Positions 1-8,001 are shown, numbered from the stretch's first letter. The stretch is 15,773 nucleotides of DNA from a bacterium (GCA_021372535.1 JAJFUH010000143.1:1-15773); one strand, 5' to 3'. Program-made: numbers and translations. The notes: generated by a model not told the origin, from the letters alone.

Positions 1-2
1 CG

Positions 3-365
3 CGGAATCAGACTTACAAACCCAGGCTCTCCGCCAGCGTTGATTTTTTCGACTTCTATGGTGAAAAGATTCTGTACGGAGGACAGCGGGGAGCTATCCT
101 CATCGAAATCAAGAACACGGGTGAGGGCGACGCCGAGAATATCACACCGGTTATCACACCGCTGACTCCGCTCAACGGAATTACGTTCGAAAATCCTGCA
201 GTGATCGCCAAACTCAAGGCAGGTGGAAGCATGAATGTACGAATCCCGCTTGTTGCTCCGCGCGAGCTGTCGAACGGGGAAATCCGCTTTAAAATAGATA
301 TCAGGGAGATTTGGGGGTATGATGTGAAATCTCCTCTCGAAATTGCCATTAAAACCAAACCCTGA
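3..365 (+). CDS. C-terminal fragment of a protein ending in a CARDB/NEW3-like beta domain
   Basis: The frame is open from the window edge to a TGA at 363-365 and gives 120 residues with no start codon that would make a complete gene. The pattern resembles the Ig-like beta domains of the CARDB/NEW3 type found in bacterial envelope proteins, including caspase-like (C14) proteins: a hydrophobic strand, a G-x-R-G turn, then IEIKNTGEGDAENI, and near the end IREIWGYDVKSPLEIAIKTK. In such proteins these domains are binding or spacer modules in the periplasm or at the cell surface. Neither the catalytic part nor the signal peptide is in the window, so the role of the whole protein is unknown. The family resemblance is pattern recognition only; the coding call rests on the open frame and the regular alternation of hydrophobic and polar residues. 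Confidence 0.6.
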   Translation, partial: RNQTYKPRLSASVDFFDFYGEKILYGGQRGAILIEIKNTGEGDAENITPVITPLTPLNGITFENPAVIAKLKAGGSMNVRIPLVAPRELSNGEIRFKIDIREIWGYDVKSPLEIAIKTKP

Positions 366-397
366 TTCTGCCGCATTTTACGAAAAACCTCCTTTAA

Positions 398-423
398 ACA
401 GCTTGCGCAGGGATATAAGCTGT
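398..423 (+). other. Hairpin downstream of the first gene
   Basis: ACAGCTT (398-404) and AAGCTGT (417-423) form a perfect 7-bp stem around a 12-nt loop, 33 bp after the stop of the preceding gene. No T-run follows, so it is not a canonical intrinsic terminator. It could still be an mRNA 3' end structure. Confidence 0.3.
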
Positions 424-425
424 CA

Positions 426-465
426 GGGGTCGGCACGAATTCCCGATTAATTTTTGGGGTCAGGC
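426..465. repeat. Pair of short GGGGTC direct repeats
   Basis: GGGGTCGGC (426-434) and GGGGTCAGGC (456-465) are near-copies 30 bp apart in non-coding DNA. Similar G-rich TTTTGGGGTCAG-type strings often lie next to REP-associated transposase relics in bacterial genomes. Here that is only an analogy, because no transposase is present. Confidence 0.25.
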
Positions 466-507
466 GCTTGAAAAGATACTTTTTACCTTCCCCTTGAATT
501 ATTACGC

Positions 508-537
508 TTGAATTTCCTGTTACCACCGTGATATACT
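508..537 (+). promoter_or_regulatory. Candidate sigma70-type promoter for the fused spermidine-synthase-like gene
   Basis: TTGAAT (508-513) and TATACT (532-537) are separated by 18 bp and match the -35 and -10 consensus at 4 and 5 of 6 positions. They would give a leader of about 120 nt before the ATG at 665. The -10 overlaps a 10-bp perfect palindrome, TACTATAGTA (534-543). A direct repeat of CACCGTGAT flanks it (524-532 and 577-585). Consensus matching by eye in AT-rich DNA is weak evidence. Confidence 0.35.
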
Positions 538-664
538 ATAGTACTTTTCAGTACTTTCTCGAGTGCTCATCAATTTCACCGTGATGTCTGCCGGTATACA
601 TCATTATCGTTATGAAGTACAATGACAGTTTCAATACATTTCAGCGTTTTTACAGGAGAAGCCG

Positions 665-3202
665 ATGACAAGCATTCTTTTGACAGTTTTTCTTATCGCA
701 GGGGCGTGTTCGCTCGCCTACCAGATTATCTGGATCCGGATGTTCGGACTTGTATTCGGCGGAACCGTTGTCTCGATGTCGGTCGTCGTCGGAGTTTTCA
801 TGGGCGGCCTGGCGCTTGGAAGTCATGTATTCGGGAAAATCGCTGTCAGGGTCGCGAACCGTGTCAGAATGTTCGGCTTTCTCGAACTGGGGCTTGGAAC
901 CTCGGCTATTCTCGTCTATTTCGCCATAGCCCATATCGCTCCGGTTATCTACTCACTCCCGTTTGCCAACGATATTCACAGTTTCATCGGCATATTGACC
1001 CGTATCCTGATATCATCCATACTGTTGATCGTGCCGACCATGATCATGGGGGGAACACTCCCCGTCCTCGTTCGCGCCATTACCGAGGACAGACAGCTCA
1101 TCATGGGCAATACCGGCATTCTCTACGCGTTCAATACGCTCGGAGCCATGCTCGGCGCCTTTATGGTAGGATTCCTGATGATTCCGAATTTCGGCATCCT
1201 GAGATCGAATCTTATTGCGGCATCGATAGAAATCCTCATGGGTGTTATCGCCCTGGCAATCAGCAAACACTTCCAATCGACACCGGATACCATTCCGGAC
1301 ATAAAAACGACCGGTGAACATGTTGCGGCCGACAAGGGTCTCAGGTTTGTTATCGCTCTCGGCATAACAGGATTTGTCGGGCTGACACTCGAAATGGTGT
1401 GGATGCGTATCATCCTGCTCGTGGTAAACAATACCATTTATGTCTACACGATTGTAATCACCTCGTTCCTCTTATATCTGGGTATCGGCGGTCTTATCCT
1501 CAAGTATTTGATTCCCCAGAAGATACGCACCGAAAGAACGTTCGCGGTCATGCTCTCGCTCATGAGCATATTCATAGCTGCGGGATTCGTGCTTTTTCCG
1601 GTCGCCCGTTATTTATTCTACATCTATCCAGCCGTATACAAGACCTTCGTGCGCCTTTCCTGGACAACGGCCGGTTTCTTCTTTATTCTCGCCGGTATAC
1701 CCGTCATCCTCATGGGTATGTCCTTTCCCATCGGCATGGGTCTGTATGCTCATGAAGTTAAAGGCCTGTCGAGCAGGCTCGGTTTCATATACGCCGTAAA
1801 CACAGTCGGATCGCTGGCCGGCTCTCTTCTTGCGGTGTTTCTGCTGGTTCCGGCTATCGGTATGCGCGGCTCAACGCTCCTGTGTTCACTCATGGTCATG
1901 GCGTCGGCATTCTACTTTTTTGCCAAAAGCGAGGGATGGTTTTATAAAGTACCCGTGCTCGCCGGCTCGGGTATCGTGCTGTTCATCATGTTTGCGATAT
2001 CGCTCGCGTTCAATTTTCCGGAGATGATTTTACGATACAAGCTCTCTTCGGAAGAAAACATAGAATATCTCAAGGAAGGCCCGTCTTCAACCATCTGGAT
2101 TACCGGCGGCGAACGCGCTATCCGTAAAATATGGATGGATAACCTCTGGATTTCGAGTACTTCGACCGAAGGTTCTCACGCCCTTTCGGCTCACTACCCG
2201 ATCATTTTTCATCCGAATCCCAAAAAGGTCGCCGGTATCGCTTTCGGCACTGGCCAGACATTCGGTACCTGTCTTCTCCATCCGATCGACAGCATGGTCA
2301 GTGTGGAAATCGACCCCGAGGTAATTATTGCGTGCAGGGGCCGTTTCGATAAGGAAAACTTCAATATTCTCAATAATCCCCGGAACAGGATCGTGATTGA
2401 CGACGGCAGATTCTTCCTGCAGGGAACAAGCGAAAAGTTCGATGTCATTACCGCGGAGCCTCTCCAGCCATTCACCCGAGGGACAGTCAATCTTTACACG
2501 CTCGAATTTTACGAAGCGTGTAAACGGTGTCTCAATCCCGGAGGAATCGTTGCGCAATGGATTCCGACTTACAACAGCGGTGTCTCCGACACATGGAGCA
2601 TGATCAGGACAATGGCGGTTGTCTACGATTATTGCGCGTTGTTTCTCAACCGTGATGATGCTTTCGTGCTCGGTTCTGACCGTCCCATACGGGTGGATCC
2701 GACGAAGCAGCTGCCCCCGGAAGTTATCAAGGATATGACGAGGGTTGAAAACGGCTCGATATACGCCATCGCCGGCAATTATATCTGCTCCCGTGAAAAA
2801 TTGCTCAAGGCGAGCGAGAAATACCCGATCATTACGGACGATAAGCCGACACTCGAATTTACCGCGCCGATTACTCACTGGGCGGAAGACCTTTCCGGTC
2901 CGGTCGAAATCAGGCGGCAATTTCTCGCGCTTCTCGACCCCATTGAAGATGTGTTCGTCGGCGATGTAGATTACGAAACCGCCCGGAAATTCCGCGAGAG
3001 CAGAACGAAACAGAGCCAGGGTATTATCGCCGAATATGAGGGCAATTTCGATCTGGCAAAACAACTCTATGAAGAGGCATTCAGATTGAATCCCAAAGAT
3101 ATCAAGGTGATCAGGTCTCTCTTTATCTTTCTCGGTCAGCACAACCGCCTCGACGAACTGCCGAGCGAATTGAAAATCATTCAGAAACGGACATCGCCCT
3201 GA
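665..3202 (+). CDS. Fused membrane / spermidine-synthase-like protein with TPR-like tail
   Basis: This 845-residue protein has three parts. Residues 1-450 are a polytopic membrane region with many hydrophobic segments and an internal duplication: MGGTLP followed by YAFNTLG (about 128-160) recurs as MGMSFP followed by YAVNTVG (about 350-382). Residues 465-745 are a Rossmann methyltransferase fold of the spermidine synthase type, with glycine-rich GTGQTFGT (528-535), SAM-ribose-type VEIDPE (547-552), DDGRFF (579-584), AEPLQPF (597-603) and ITDDKP (723-728). Residues 784-843 look like a TPR hairpin. The family is annotated as fused MFS/spermidine synthase. Where true spermidine synthases have a catalytic Asp, this protein has Glu598, as the fused proteins commonly do, so polyamine synthesis should not be assumed. 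The start is fixed by AGGAGA (654-659), 5 nt before the ATG. It appears to be a single-gene unit; no terminator is visible downstream. Confidence 0.9.
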   Translation: MTSILLTVFLIAGACSLAYQIIWIRMFGLVFGGTVVSMSVVVGVFMGGLALGSHVFGKIAVRVANRVRMFGFLELGLGTSAILVYFAIAHIAPVIYSLPFANDIHSFIGILTRILISSILLIVPTMIMGGTLPVLVRAITEDRQLIMGNTGILYAFNTLGAMLGAFMVGFLMIPNFGILRSNLIAASIEILMGVIALAISKHFQSTPDTIPDIKTTGEHVAADKGLRFVIALGITGFVGLTLEMVWMRIILLVVNNTIYVYTIVITSFLLYLGIGGLILKYLIPQKIRTERTFAVMLSLMSIFIAAGFVLFPVARYLFYIYPAVYKTFVRLSWTTAGFFFILAGIPVILMGMSFPIGMGLYAHEVKGLSSRLGFIYAVNTVGSLAGSLLAVFLLVPAIGMRGSTLLCSLMVMASAFYFFAKSEGWFYKVPVLAGSGIVLFIMFAISLAFNFPEMILRYKLSSEENIEYLKEGPSSTIWITGGERAIRKIWMDNLWISSTSTEGSHALSAHYPIIFHPNPKKVAGIAFGTGQTFGTCLLHPIDSMVSVEIDPEVIIACRGRFDKENFNILNNPRNRIVIDDGRFFLQGTSEKFDVITAEPLQPFTRGTVNLYTLEFYEACKRCLNPGGIVAQWIPTYNSGVSDTWSMIRTMAVVYDYCALFLNRDDAFVLGSDRPIRVDPTKQLPPEVIKDMTRVENGSIYAIAGNYICSREKLLKASEKYPIITDDKPTLEFTAPITHWAEDLSGPVEIRRQFLALLDPIEDVFVGDVDYETARKFRESRTKQSQGIIAEYEGNFDLAKQLYEEAFRLNPKDIKVIRSLFIFLGQHNRLDELPSELKIIQKRTSP

Positions 3203-3302
3203 TTGGCTATGCCACAGATTCATTAGAAAACATGATATTTATCTGACCCGATCTGTTTATAAAATTCAATCCGGTTATCCAGTTAAGTCAGCTTATATCA
3301 TT

Positions 3303-3409
3303 AATCCCCCTCGGCTTCGCCGTATCCCCCTTATAAAACAAAGGGGGATGAAAGCGCCCCCAAAGCCGCTCCTCCCTTAACAATGGGGGATGCCGCAGTC
3401 AGGGGGGAT
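3303..3409. repeat. Nested inverted-repeat element (REP/MITE-like)
   Basis: The 413-bp spacer 3203-3615 holds an element built from alternating ATCCCCCT and AGGGGGAT units. ATCCCCCT occurs at 3304-3311 and 3324-3331; the complementary form occurs at 3342-3349, 3385-3391 (partial) and 3401-3409 (with an extra G). ATCCCCCTT (3324-3332) and AAGGGGGAT (3341-3349) form a perfect 9-bp hairpin with an 8-nt loop. CGGC-TTC-GCCG (3312-3322) is a second small hairpin. The ends are imperfect inverted repeats of each other. Such elements are usually dispersed non-coding repeats. Nothing else supportable is visible in 3203-3302 or 3410-3500. Confidence 0.7.
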
Positions 3410-3500
3410 CACATACTATCGGAAAAAACATTTGTTATATTCATATTTTCAGATGTTACCGGATAATAGTTGCTAATAATATTATAAATAATTGCTTATA

Positions 3501-3527
3501 TCTTTTTGTGTCTTTGTGTCTTTGTGG
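3501..3527. repeat. Short TCTTTGTG tandem repeat
   Basis: Three consecutive units, TCTTTTTGTG, TCTTTGTG and TCTTTGTG, sit about 90 bp before the start of the lipoprotein gene. The function is unknown. It may affect the leader, or be a drifting microsatellite-like tract. Confidence 0.5.
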
Positions 3528-3605
3528 TAAAATATTTTAATGAATAATCCAGGCCATAAACTTCTCAGTCTTTTTAAACCATACCGCAGGTGAAATTCTA
3601 AATGT

Positions 3606-3609
3606 GAGG
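3606..3609 (+). promoter_or_regulatory. Ribosome binding site that fixes the lipoprotein start
   Basis: GAGG lies 6 nt before the ATG at 3616. It overlaps the alternative in-frame GTG at 3604, which has no comparable site at the right distance. Starting at 3616 also gives a normal lipoprotein signal peptide. Confidence 0.6.
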
Positions 3610-3615
3610 TTCATC

Positions 3616-6432
3616 ATGAAAATATCCCGACTGGTGCTGTCCGGTATGCTTGTCCTGGCTGCCTTGACGTCATGCAGCCGTTCCGGCGTGATTGTGATCG
3701 AAAATGATGCCTTCAAATATGTCATCGGACGTGACGGAAAGAATATCGGATTCACCGCGAAAGATACCGGCGCCGACTGGTGCAGTCATGACACGGAATC
3801 GTACTGCGCCACTGTAAAGCGGGGAGACCGGGAATATCCCGTCTCATCGGTCTCGCTACGCGGAGACCGTATTACCCTGAAGTTCGCCGAGCCCGGGGTG
3901 ACCGCCGTTGTAAAAACCTCAACCATGAGCGACCATATCGTATTCGAGGTCGAATCGGTCGAGGGCGATGCGGAATCACTCGTATTCATCAACATTCCCC
4001 TGACTCTCAAGGGCATGCCCGGGGAACCCTTCGCCGCCTGCGCGTATTCGCTGAACCTGAAAACCAACGTCATGCAGCTTCCGGCTCTCCAGTCTCATCT
4101 CTGGGCCGCATGCTACAGCCGTTTTGGTATGAACGGCGCCAAAGCAGCGCTCATCGGCGTCCCGGGCGACAGGATTCTGACTGTCATCCGGGGCATTCTG
4201 ACGAGCCAGACCGAGCTTCCCTATACGAAGCTCGCCGGGGCATGGGCACAGGAAGTTCCGTTCAACCACGGCTCCTACCTGTTCAATTTCGGGAGCCTGA
4301 CCGAAAAAAATGTGGATGAGTGGATCGACATGGTTCACAGCCTCGGTTTCAACCAGATCGACAACCACGGCGGGGGATCGGGATTTTTCCGGTTCGGCGA
4401 TTTTCACCTCAATGAGGAAAAATTCCCGGGCGGATGGGACAGTTACAAGCGAATCGTCGCCCGGCTCCACGAAGCGGGAATCGGGTCGATTTTTCATACA
4501 TATGCCTTCTTCATCGATAAACAGTCAAAGTATGTTACACCGGTTCCTCACCCCCATCTCGCCGCGTTCCGGTCGTTCACCCTCGCCGCGCCGGTATCTT
4601 CCGATGCAAAGGAGATAACAGTCGATGAATCGACTGCGGATGTATCTACCATCACGGGATTTTTCGAGCGTAACAGCGTGACTCTCCATATCGGCGACGA
4701 ACTCGTAACGTTCACCGGTGTCTCAAAGGAGGCGCCATACACGTTCACCGGCTGCACACGCGGGGCATACGGCACCACCCCGTCATCGCATCCGAAGGGA
4801 GCACAGGCCCGTCACCTCAAGGAATGTTTCGGGCTTTTAGTGCCCGAGCCCGAATCAGACCTGTTCAACGAAATAGCGGCCCGTCACGCCGAGATCATCG
4901 ATTACTGCGGCTTCGACGGCTTCTATCTGGATGCCATAGACGGCAGCGATATCCTCGGCGGTGGCGATTACGCCTGGTACTACGGCCAGGAGTTCGTGTT
5001 CGAGATTTACAAAAATCTCAAAAAACCGGTGAGCATGGAAATGAGCTCCATGTGGCACCACATGTGGAATTTCCGTTCGAGGTGGCAGGCATGGGACTAT
5101 CCGAACAGGGGACAAAAGCGGTTTATCGACATCCACGCCAAGACCGTCGACTGCGGACTGCTGCTGCCTCTCCACTTTGGGTGGTGGAATTTCCAGGTCT
5201 GGTCGCCCCCGCAGATAGAGCCATCCTTCCCCGATGTGATAGAGTATGTTGGCTGCAAGCTGATCGGGTATAACGCCGGCCTGTCCCTCACCGGCGCGGT
5301 AAGTCAGGAGAATCTCCGCACCATCCCGGCATACCGGAGGCTCGTCGATCTCCTCAAGACATACGAAGACCTCCGCCACGACAATTATTTCGACGAGTCC
5401 GTGAAAGCCCGTCTCCGCGAACCCGGAAAGGAGTTTACCCTTTTCAAAGATTCCTCCGGGGCATGGCGGTTCCGCCCGGCATCGTATGAAAGACACCGCA
5501 TCGAAAATCTTGACCACCCGAGCAGAACATGGGAAACGGAGAACTCGTTCGGCAGCCAGCCAGTGAAACTCCGCATCGAAGCGCTTATGTCCGCAGGCTC
5601 CTGCGATGCGCCCGGCGCAATAACGCTTGCCGATTTCCCGGGTGATACAAACTCGATGGCCACAACAAGCGCGGAGAATGTCACATTCACTGTCCAGCCA
5701 TCCACCGAACAGTCGAAAGCCGGTTTATCGGGAGCACGCCTCACTGCATCGTCATCGGGCAAAACACCCCAGAACGCAGCATGGGCAAGAATCGAGAAAA
5801 AATTCGACCCGTGGCTCGATCTCGACAAAAATCAGGCCATAGGGGTATGGATTTATGGCGACGGCCAGGGAGAGCTGATCAATTTCAGGCTCGAAAGCCC
5901 GAAACACATATCGTACGGCGCTGTGGCAGACCACTATGTCACTGTCGATTTTACAGGTTGGCGTTATGTCGAGCTTATCGAGACAGAGTCCGAGCGGTGG
6001 AACGATTATGTCTGGCAGGACGGGAAATGGCTTTACAACGTGTACCGTGAGCTCATCAGTTTCAAAACCGTGGAATCGCTCAGCATCTGGTACAACAACA
6101 TTCCTCCCGGGAAGGAAGTCTCCTGCTCCATCAGCACGGTTAAAGCCGTTCCGATGGTACCGGCAACCCTCAGGAATCCGTCGGTGACAGTCGGCGGCAA
6201 AACCATCGTCTTCCCCGTGGCGATGAAGTCCGGTAGCTATATCGAGTTTTATTCCCCGTCGGACTGCACGCTTTATGGCCCGAAAGGAGAGATTCTCTCG
6301 AAGGTAAAACCGCAGGGGGATGTTCCGGTTTTTGAAAACGGTAAAAACACCATGACCTTCAGCTGCGTAAAACCGGATGGACTTTCGGCCCGGGCTCAGG
6401 TGACCGTGATCAGCTACGGTGAGCCGTTATAA
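3616..6432 (+). CDS. Secreted lipoprotein with glycoside-hydrolase-like barrel and C-terminal beta modules
   Basis: This 938-residue protein starts with a type II signal peptide: MKISR, a hydrophobic stretch, then the lipobox LTSC with Cys20. Ser follows the Cys, which favours the outer membrane. Residues 25-200 look like an N-terminal beta domain of the kind that precedes glycosidase barrels. The barrel spans about 215-590, with WIDMVHSLGFNQIDNHGG, a strand ending GFYLDAIDG (Asp439, Asp442), MEMSSMW (Glu475) and QAWDYPNRG. Asp439 and Glu475 are plausible catalytic acids by position, but I cannot assign a CAZy family; melibiase-like or alpha-amylase-clan barrels are possibilities. Residues about 325-405 interrupt the barrel with a beta-rich insert containing CTRGAYGTT. 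Residues about 660-850 resemble a jelly-roll carbohydrate-binding module, and a further beta domain ends the protein. A hydrolytic role on extracellular glycans is inferred. It stands alone between two repeat-bearing spacers, upstream of an exported esterase-like gene. Confidence 0.75.
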   Translation: MKISRLVLSGMLVLAALTSCSRSGVIVIENDAFKYVIGRDGKNIGFTAKDTGADWCSHDTESYCATVKRGDREYPVSSVSLRGDRITLKFAEPGVTAVVKTSTMSDHIVFEVESVEGDAESLVFINIPLTLKGMPGEPFAACAYSLNLKTNVMQLPALQSHLWAACYSRFGMNGAKAALIGVPGDRILTVIRGILTSQTELPYTKLAGAWAQEVPFNHGSYLFNFGSLTEKNVDEWIDMVHSLGFNQIDNHGGGSGFFRFGDFHLNEEKFPGGWDSYKRIVARLHEAGIGSIFHTYAFFIDKQSKYVTPVPHPHLAAFRSFTLAAPVSSDAKEITVDESTADVSTITGFFERNSVTLHIGDELVTFTGVSKEAPYTFTGCTRGAYGTTPSSHPKGAQARHLKECFGLLVPEPESDLFNEIAARHAEIIDYCGFDGFYLDAIDGSDILGGGDYAWYYGQEFVFEIYKNLKKPVSMEMSSMWHHMWNFRSRWQAWDYPNRGQKRFIDIHAKTVDCGLLLPLHFGWWNFQVWSPPQIEPSFPDVIEYVGCKLIGYNAGLSLTGAVSQENLRTIPAYRRLVDLLKTYEDLRHDNYFDESVKARLREPGKEFTLFKDSSGAWRFRPASYERHRIENLDHPSRTWETENSFGSQPVKLRIEALMSAGSCDAPGAITLADFPGDTNSMATTSAENVTFTVQPSTEQSKAGLSGARLTASSSGKTPQNAAWARIEKKFDPWLDLDKNQAIGVWIYGDGQGELINFRLESPKHISYGAVADHYVTVDFTGWRYVELIETESERWNDYVWQDGKWLYNVYRELISFKTVESLSIWYNNIPPGKEVSCSISTVKAVPMVPATLRNPSVTVGGKTIVFPVAMKSGSYIEFYSPSDCTLYGPKGEILSKVKPQGDVPVFENGKNTMTFSCVKPDGLSARAQVTVISYGEPL

Positions 6433-6550
6433 AGATGGAAATGTAACTCGGTCTGTTCACCATATTCAACCGAACACGGATTTACATGGATTGGGCGAAG
6501 TTAAGTGGATTTGAATTTTTTTAATAAAAAATGTTTCTACACGTAAAAGT

Positions 6551-6644
6551 GTCATTCCCGTGAAAACGGGAATCCATCATCTGATGCTCATGAGAGAGCG
6601 ATGTTAATACTGGATTCCCAATTCACTTCGTTCTTGGGAATGAC
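6551..6644. repeat. GTCATTCCC palindromic repeat element
   Basis: GTCATTCCC (6551-6559) and GGGAATGAC (6636-6644) are perfect 9-bp terminal inverted repeats. Inside them, GGGAATCCA (6568-6576) pairs with TGGATTCCC (6611-6619). TTCCCGT-GAAA-ACGGGAA (6555-6572) makes a 7-bp hairpin, and TTCCCAA (6615-6621) pairs with TTGGGAA (6634-6640). Repeats of this GTCATTCCC/GGGAATGAC style are widespread, non-coding and usually present in many copies. The rest of the 279-bp spacer (6433-6711) shows no convincing terminator or promoter. Confidence 0.75.
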
Positions 6645-6700
6645 AATACTATCCAATAAATTCAGATTTCCATTCATGGTTTGTACCATACCATCTACGA

Positions 6701-6705
6701 AAGGA
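6701..6705 (+). promoter_or_regulatory. Ribosome binding site that fixes the esterase start
   Basis: AAGGA (6701-6705) lies 6 nt before the ATG at 6712. The frame stays open back to 6601, but those extra 37 codons are partly read from the palindromic repeat and would put a spurious segment before the Tat signal. Confidence 0.65.
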
Positions 6706-6711
6706 TCGACC

Positions 6712-8001
6712 ATGGCGAGTAAGCGAATGGTGTCCAGAAGACAGTTTGTCCACATCGGCGCTGCAGTAATGGGAGGTTTGCCTGTTGCCGGTCATGTGTC
6801 CGAAAGTTTTTCAAACCAGAACACCTCAACCGATTCGGGAGCCGGGATGCTTCAAAAAAATGAACTCAGCGTTATCGGGCTTTATGGCCCATGGGCAGCT
6901 TCGCTGACCGAAGGAAAACTTCCCGCCTTTTCATTGCGGAGCGGAAAGTGGACCGAAATCGAAGTATGGCGGAAAGCGGCGCGTCAGTGTCTCGAAGGGC
7001 GGCTTGCCATTCCCGATATCGGAGGATTACCCAAGGTCACAGTTCGCAACAAATACTCCTTTGACGGTCTATATGTGGAAGAACTTTCGTGGCAGCTGCC
7101 TTACGGCCGCCCGACGGAAGCCATCGTGCTCAAACCGATGAATGCCAAAGGACGATTACCGGGAATCCTGGCTTTTCATGACCACGGCGGGAAAAAATAC
7201 TTCGGCACACGTAAAATCATACGGACAACAGAGAAGCTGCATCCCCTGATCGAGGAACATCAGCACGAATATTACGGCGATCGGGCATGGGCCAATGAAA
7301 TTGCACGGCGCGGTTATGTTGTGCTGGTATCCGATGCCTTTCCCTTCGGGAGCCGTCGTGTGATGCCGGGGGATGTGCCTGAGCCGGTGCGTCAGGGACT
7401 GACCGACGATAATCCCGAAAATCCGGACAACATCACGGCATACAACCAATGGTCTTCCGATCACGAATCGGTAATGGCTAAATCGCTGTTTTGCGCGGGA
7501 ACGACATGGCCGGGAGTATTCTTTGCCGAAGACAGGAAGGCGCTCGATATTCTATGCGCCCGTGACGATGTCGATGCGGACCGAATCGGGTGCGGGGGGC
7601 TTTCGGGAGGAGGGATGCGGACGGTATTCATGGGCGGCCTGGATTCAAGGATCAAGTGCGCCGTGTGTGTGGGATTCATGACGACATGGAAGGATTTTCT
7701 TCTCAACAAATCGTTCACCCATACATGGATGACCTATGTGCCGATACTGCCGCATGAGCTCGATTTCCCCGAGATTCTGGGGCTTCGCGTGCCATCCCCT
7801 ACCCTGGTGCTCAATGACAGCGACGACTTCCTGTACACGCTTCCGGAGATGAAACGGGCGGATTCAATCCTCAGGGAGGTCTACACCAGAGCCGGTGCGG
7901 ACGACCGGTACCACTGTTCGTATTATCCGGGAGAACACAAATTCGATGTCCCGATGCAGGAGGAAGCTTTCAACTGGTTTGACCGGTGGCTGAAGGCCTG
8001 A
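6712..8001 (+). CDS. Tat-exported alpha/beta-hydrolase (dienelactone hydrolase / Abhydrolase_7 type)
   Basis: This 429-residue protein begins with a twin-arginine signal: SRRQFVHIG at about residues 8-16, followed by a short hydrophobic stretch rich in Ala and Gly. The alpha/beta-hydrolase core is clear. GILAFHDHGG is the strand leading to the oxyanion region, and YVVLVSDAFPFGSRR follows it. The nucleophile elbow GLSGGG has Ser298. NDSDDFLY supplies the acid, probably Asp371 or Asp372, and GEHKFD supplies His409, so the triad is complete. The family holds bacterial exported esterases, including acetyl-xylan-esterase-like proteins. Esterase activity on a carbohydrate ester is an inference from the fold and from the neighbouring glycosidase-like lipoprotein. 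The 279-bp gap makes an operon with that gene possible but unproven. The gene converges on the minus-strand cassette, with 104 bp between the two stop codons and no clear bidirectional terminator. Confidence 0.85.
   Translation: MASKRMVSRRQFVHIGAAVMGGLPVAGHVSESFSNQNTSTDSGAGMLQKNELSVIGLYGPWAASLTEGKLPAFSLRSGKWTEIEVWRKAARQCLEGRLAIPDIGGLPKVTVRNKYSFDGLYVEELSWQLPYGRPTEAIVLKPMNAKGRLPGILAFHDHGGKKYFGTRKIIRTTEKLHPLIEEHQHEYYGDRAWANEIARRGYVVLVSDAFPFGSRRVMPGDVPEPVRQGLTDDNPENPDNITAYNQWSSDHESVMAKSLFCAGTTWPGVFFAEDRKALDILCARDDVDADRIGCGGLSGGGMRTVFMGGLDSRIKCAVCVGFMTTWKDFLLNKSFTHTWMTYVPILPHELDFPEILGLRVPSPTLVLNDSDDFLYTLPEMKRADSILREVYTRAGADDRYHCSYYPGEHKFDVPMQEEAFNWFDRWLKA

Noticed and set aside
56-526. Minus-strand frame over the first gene and spacer
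   Set aside because: It crosses the better-supported plus-strand gene end and the non-coding spacer, with no domain or ribosome site.
2087-3223. Minus-strand open frame of about 378 codons opposite the spermidine-synthase domain
   Set aside because: The plus strand encodes clear SAM-binding motifs here. The antisense product has no family features.
3303-3409. CRISPR-like array
   Set aside because: The units alternate in orientation and the spacing is irregular and short; there are no constant-length spacers and no cas genes.
6515-6532. ATTTTTT/AAAAAAT hairpin as terminator of the lipoprotein gene
   Set aside because: A pure A-T stem about 80 bp after the stop is not stable and is expected by chance in AT-rich DNA.
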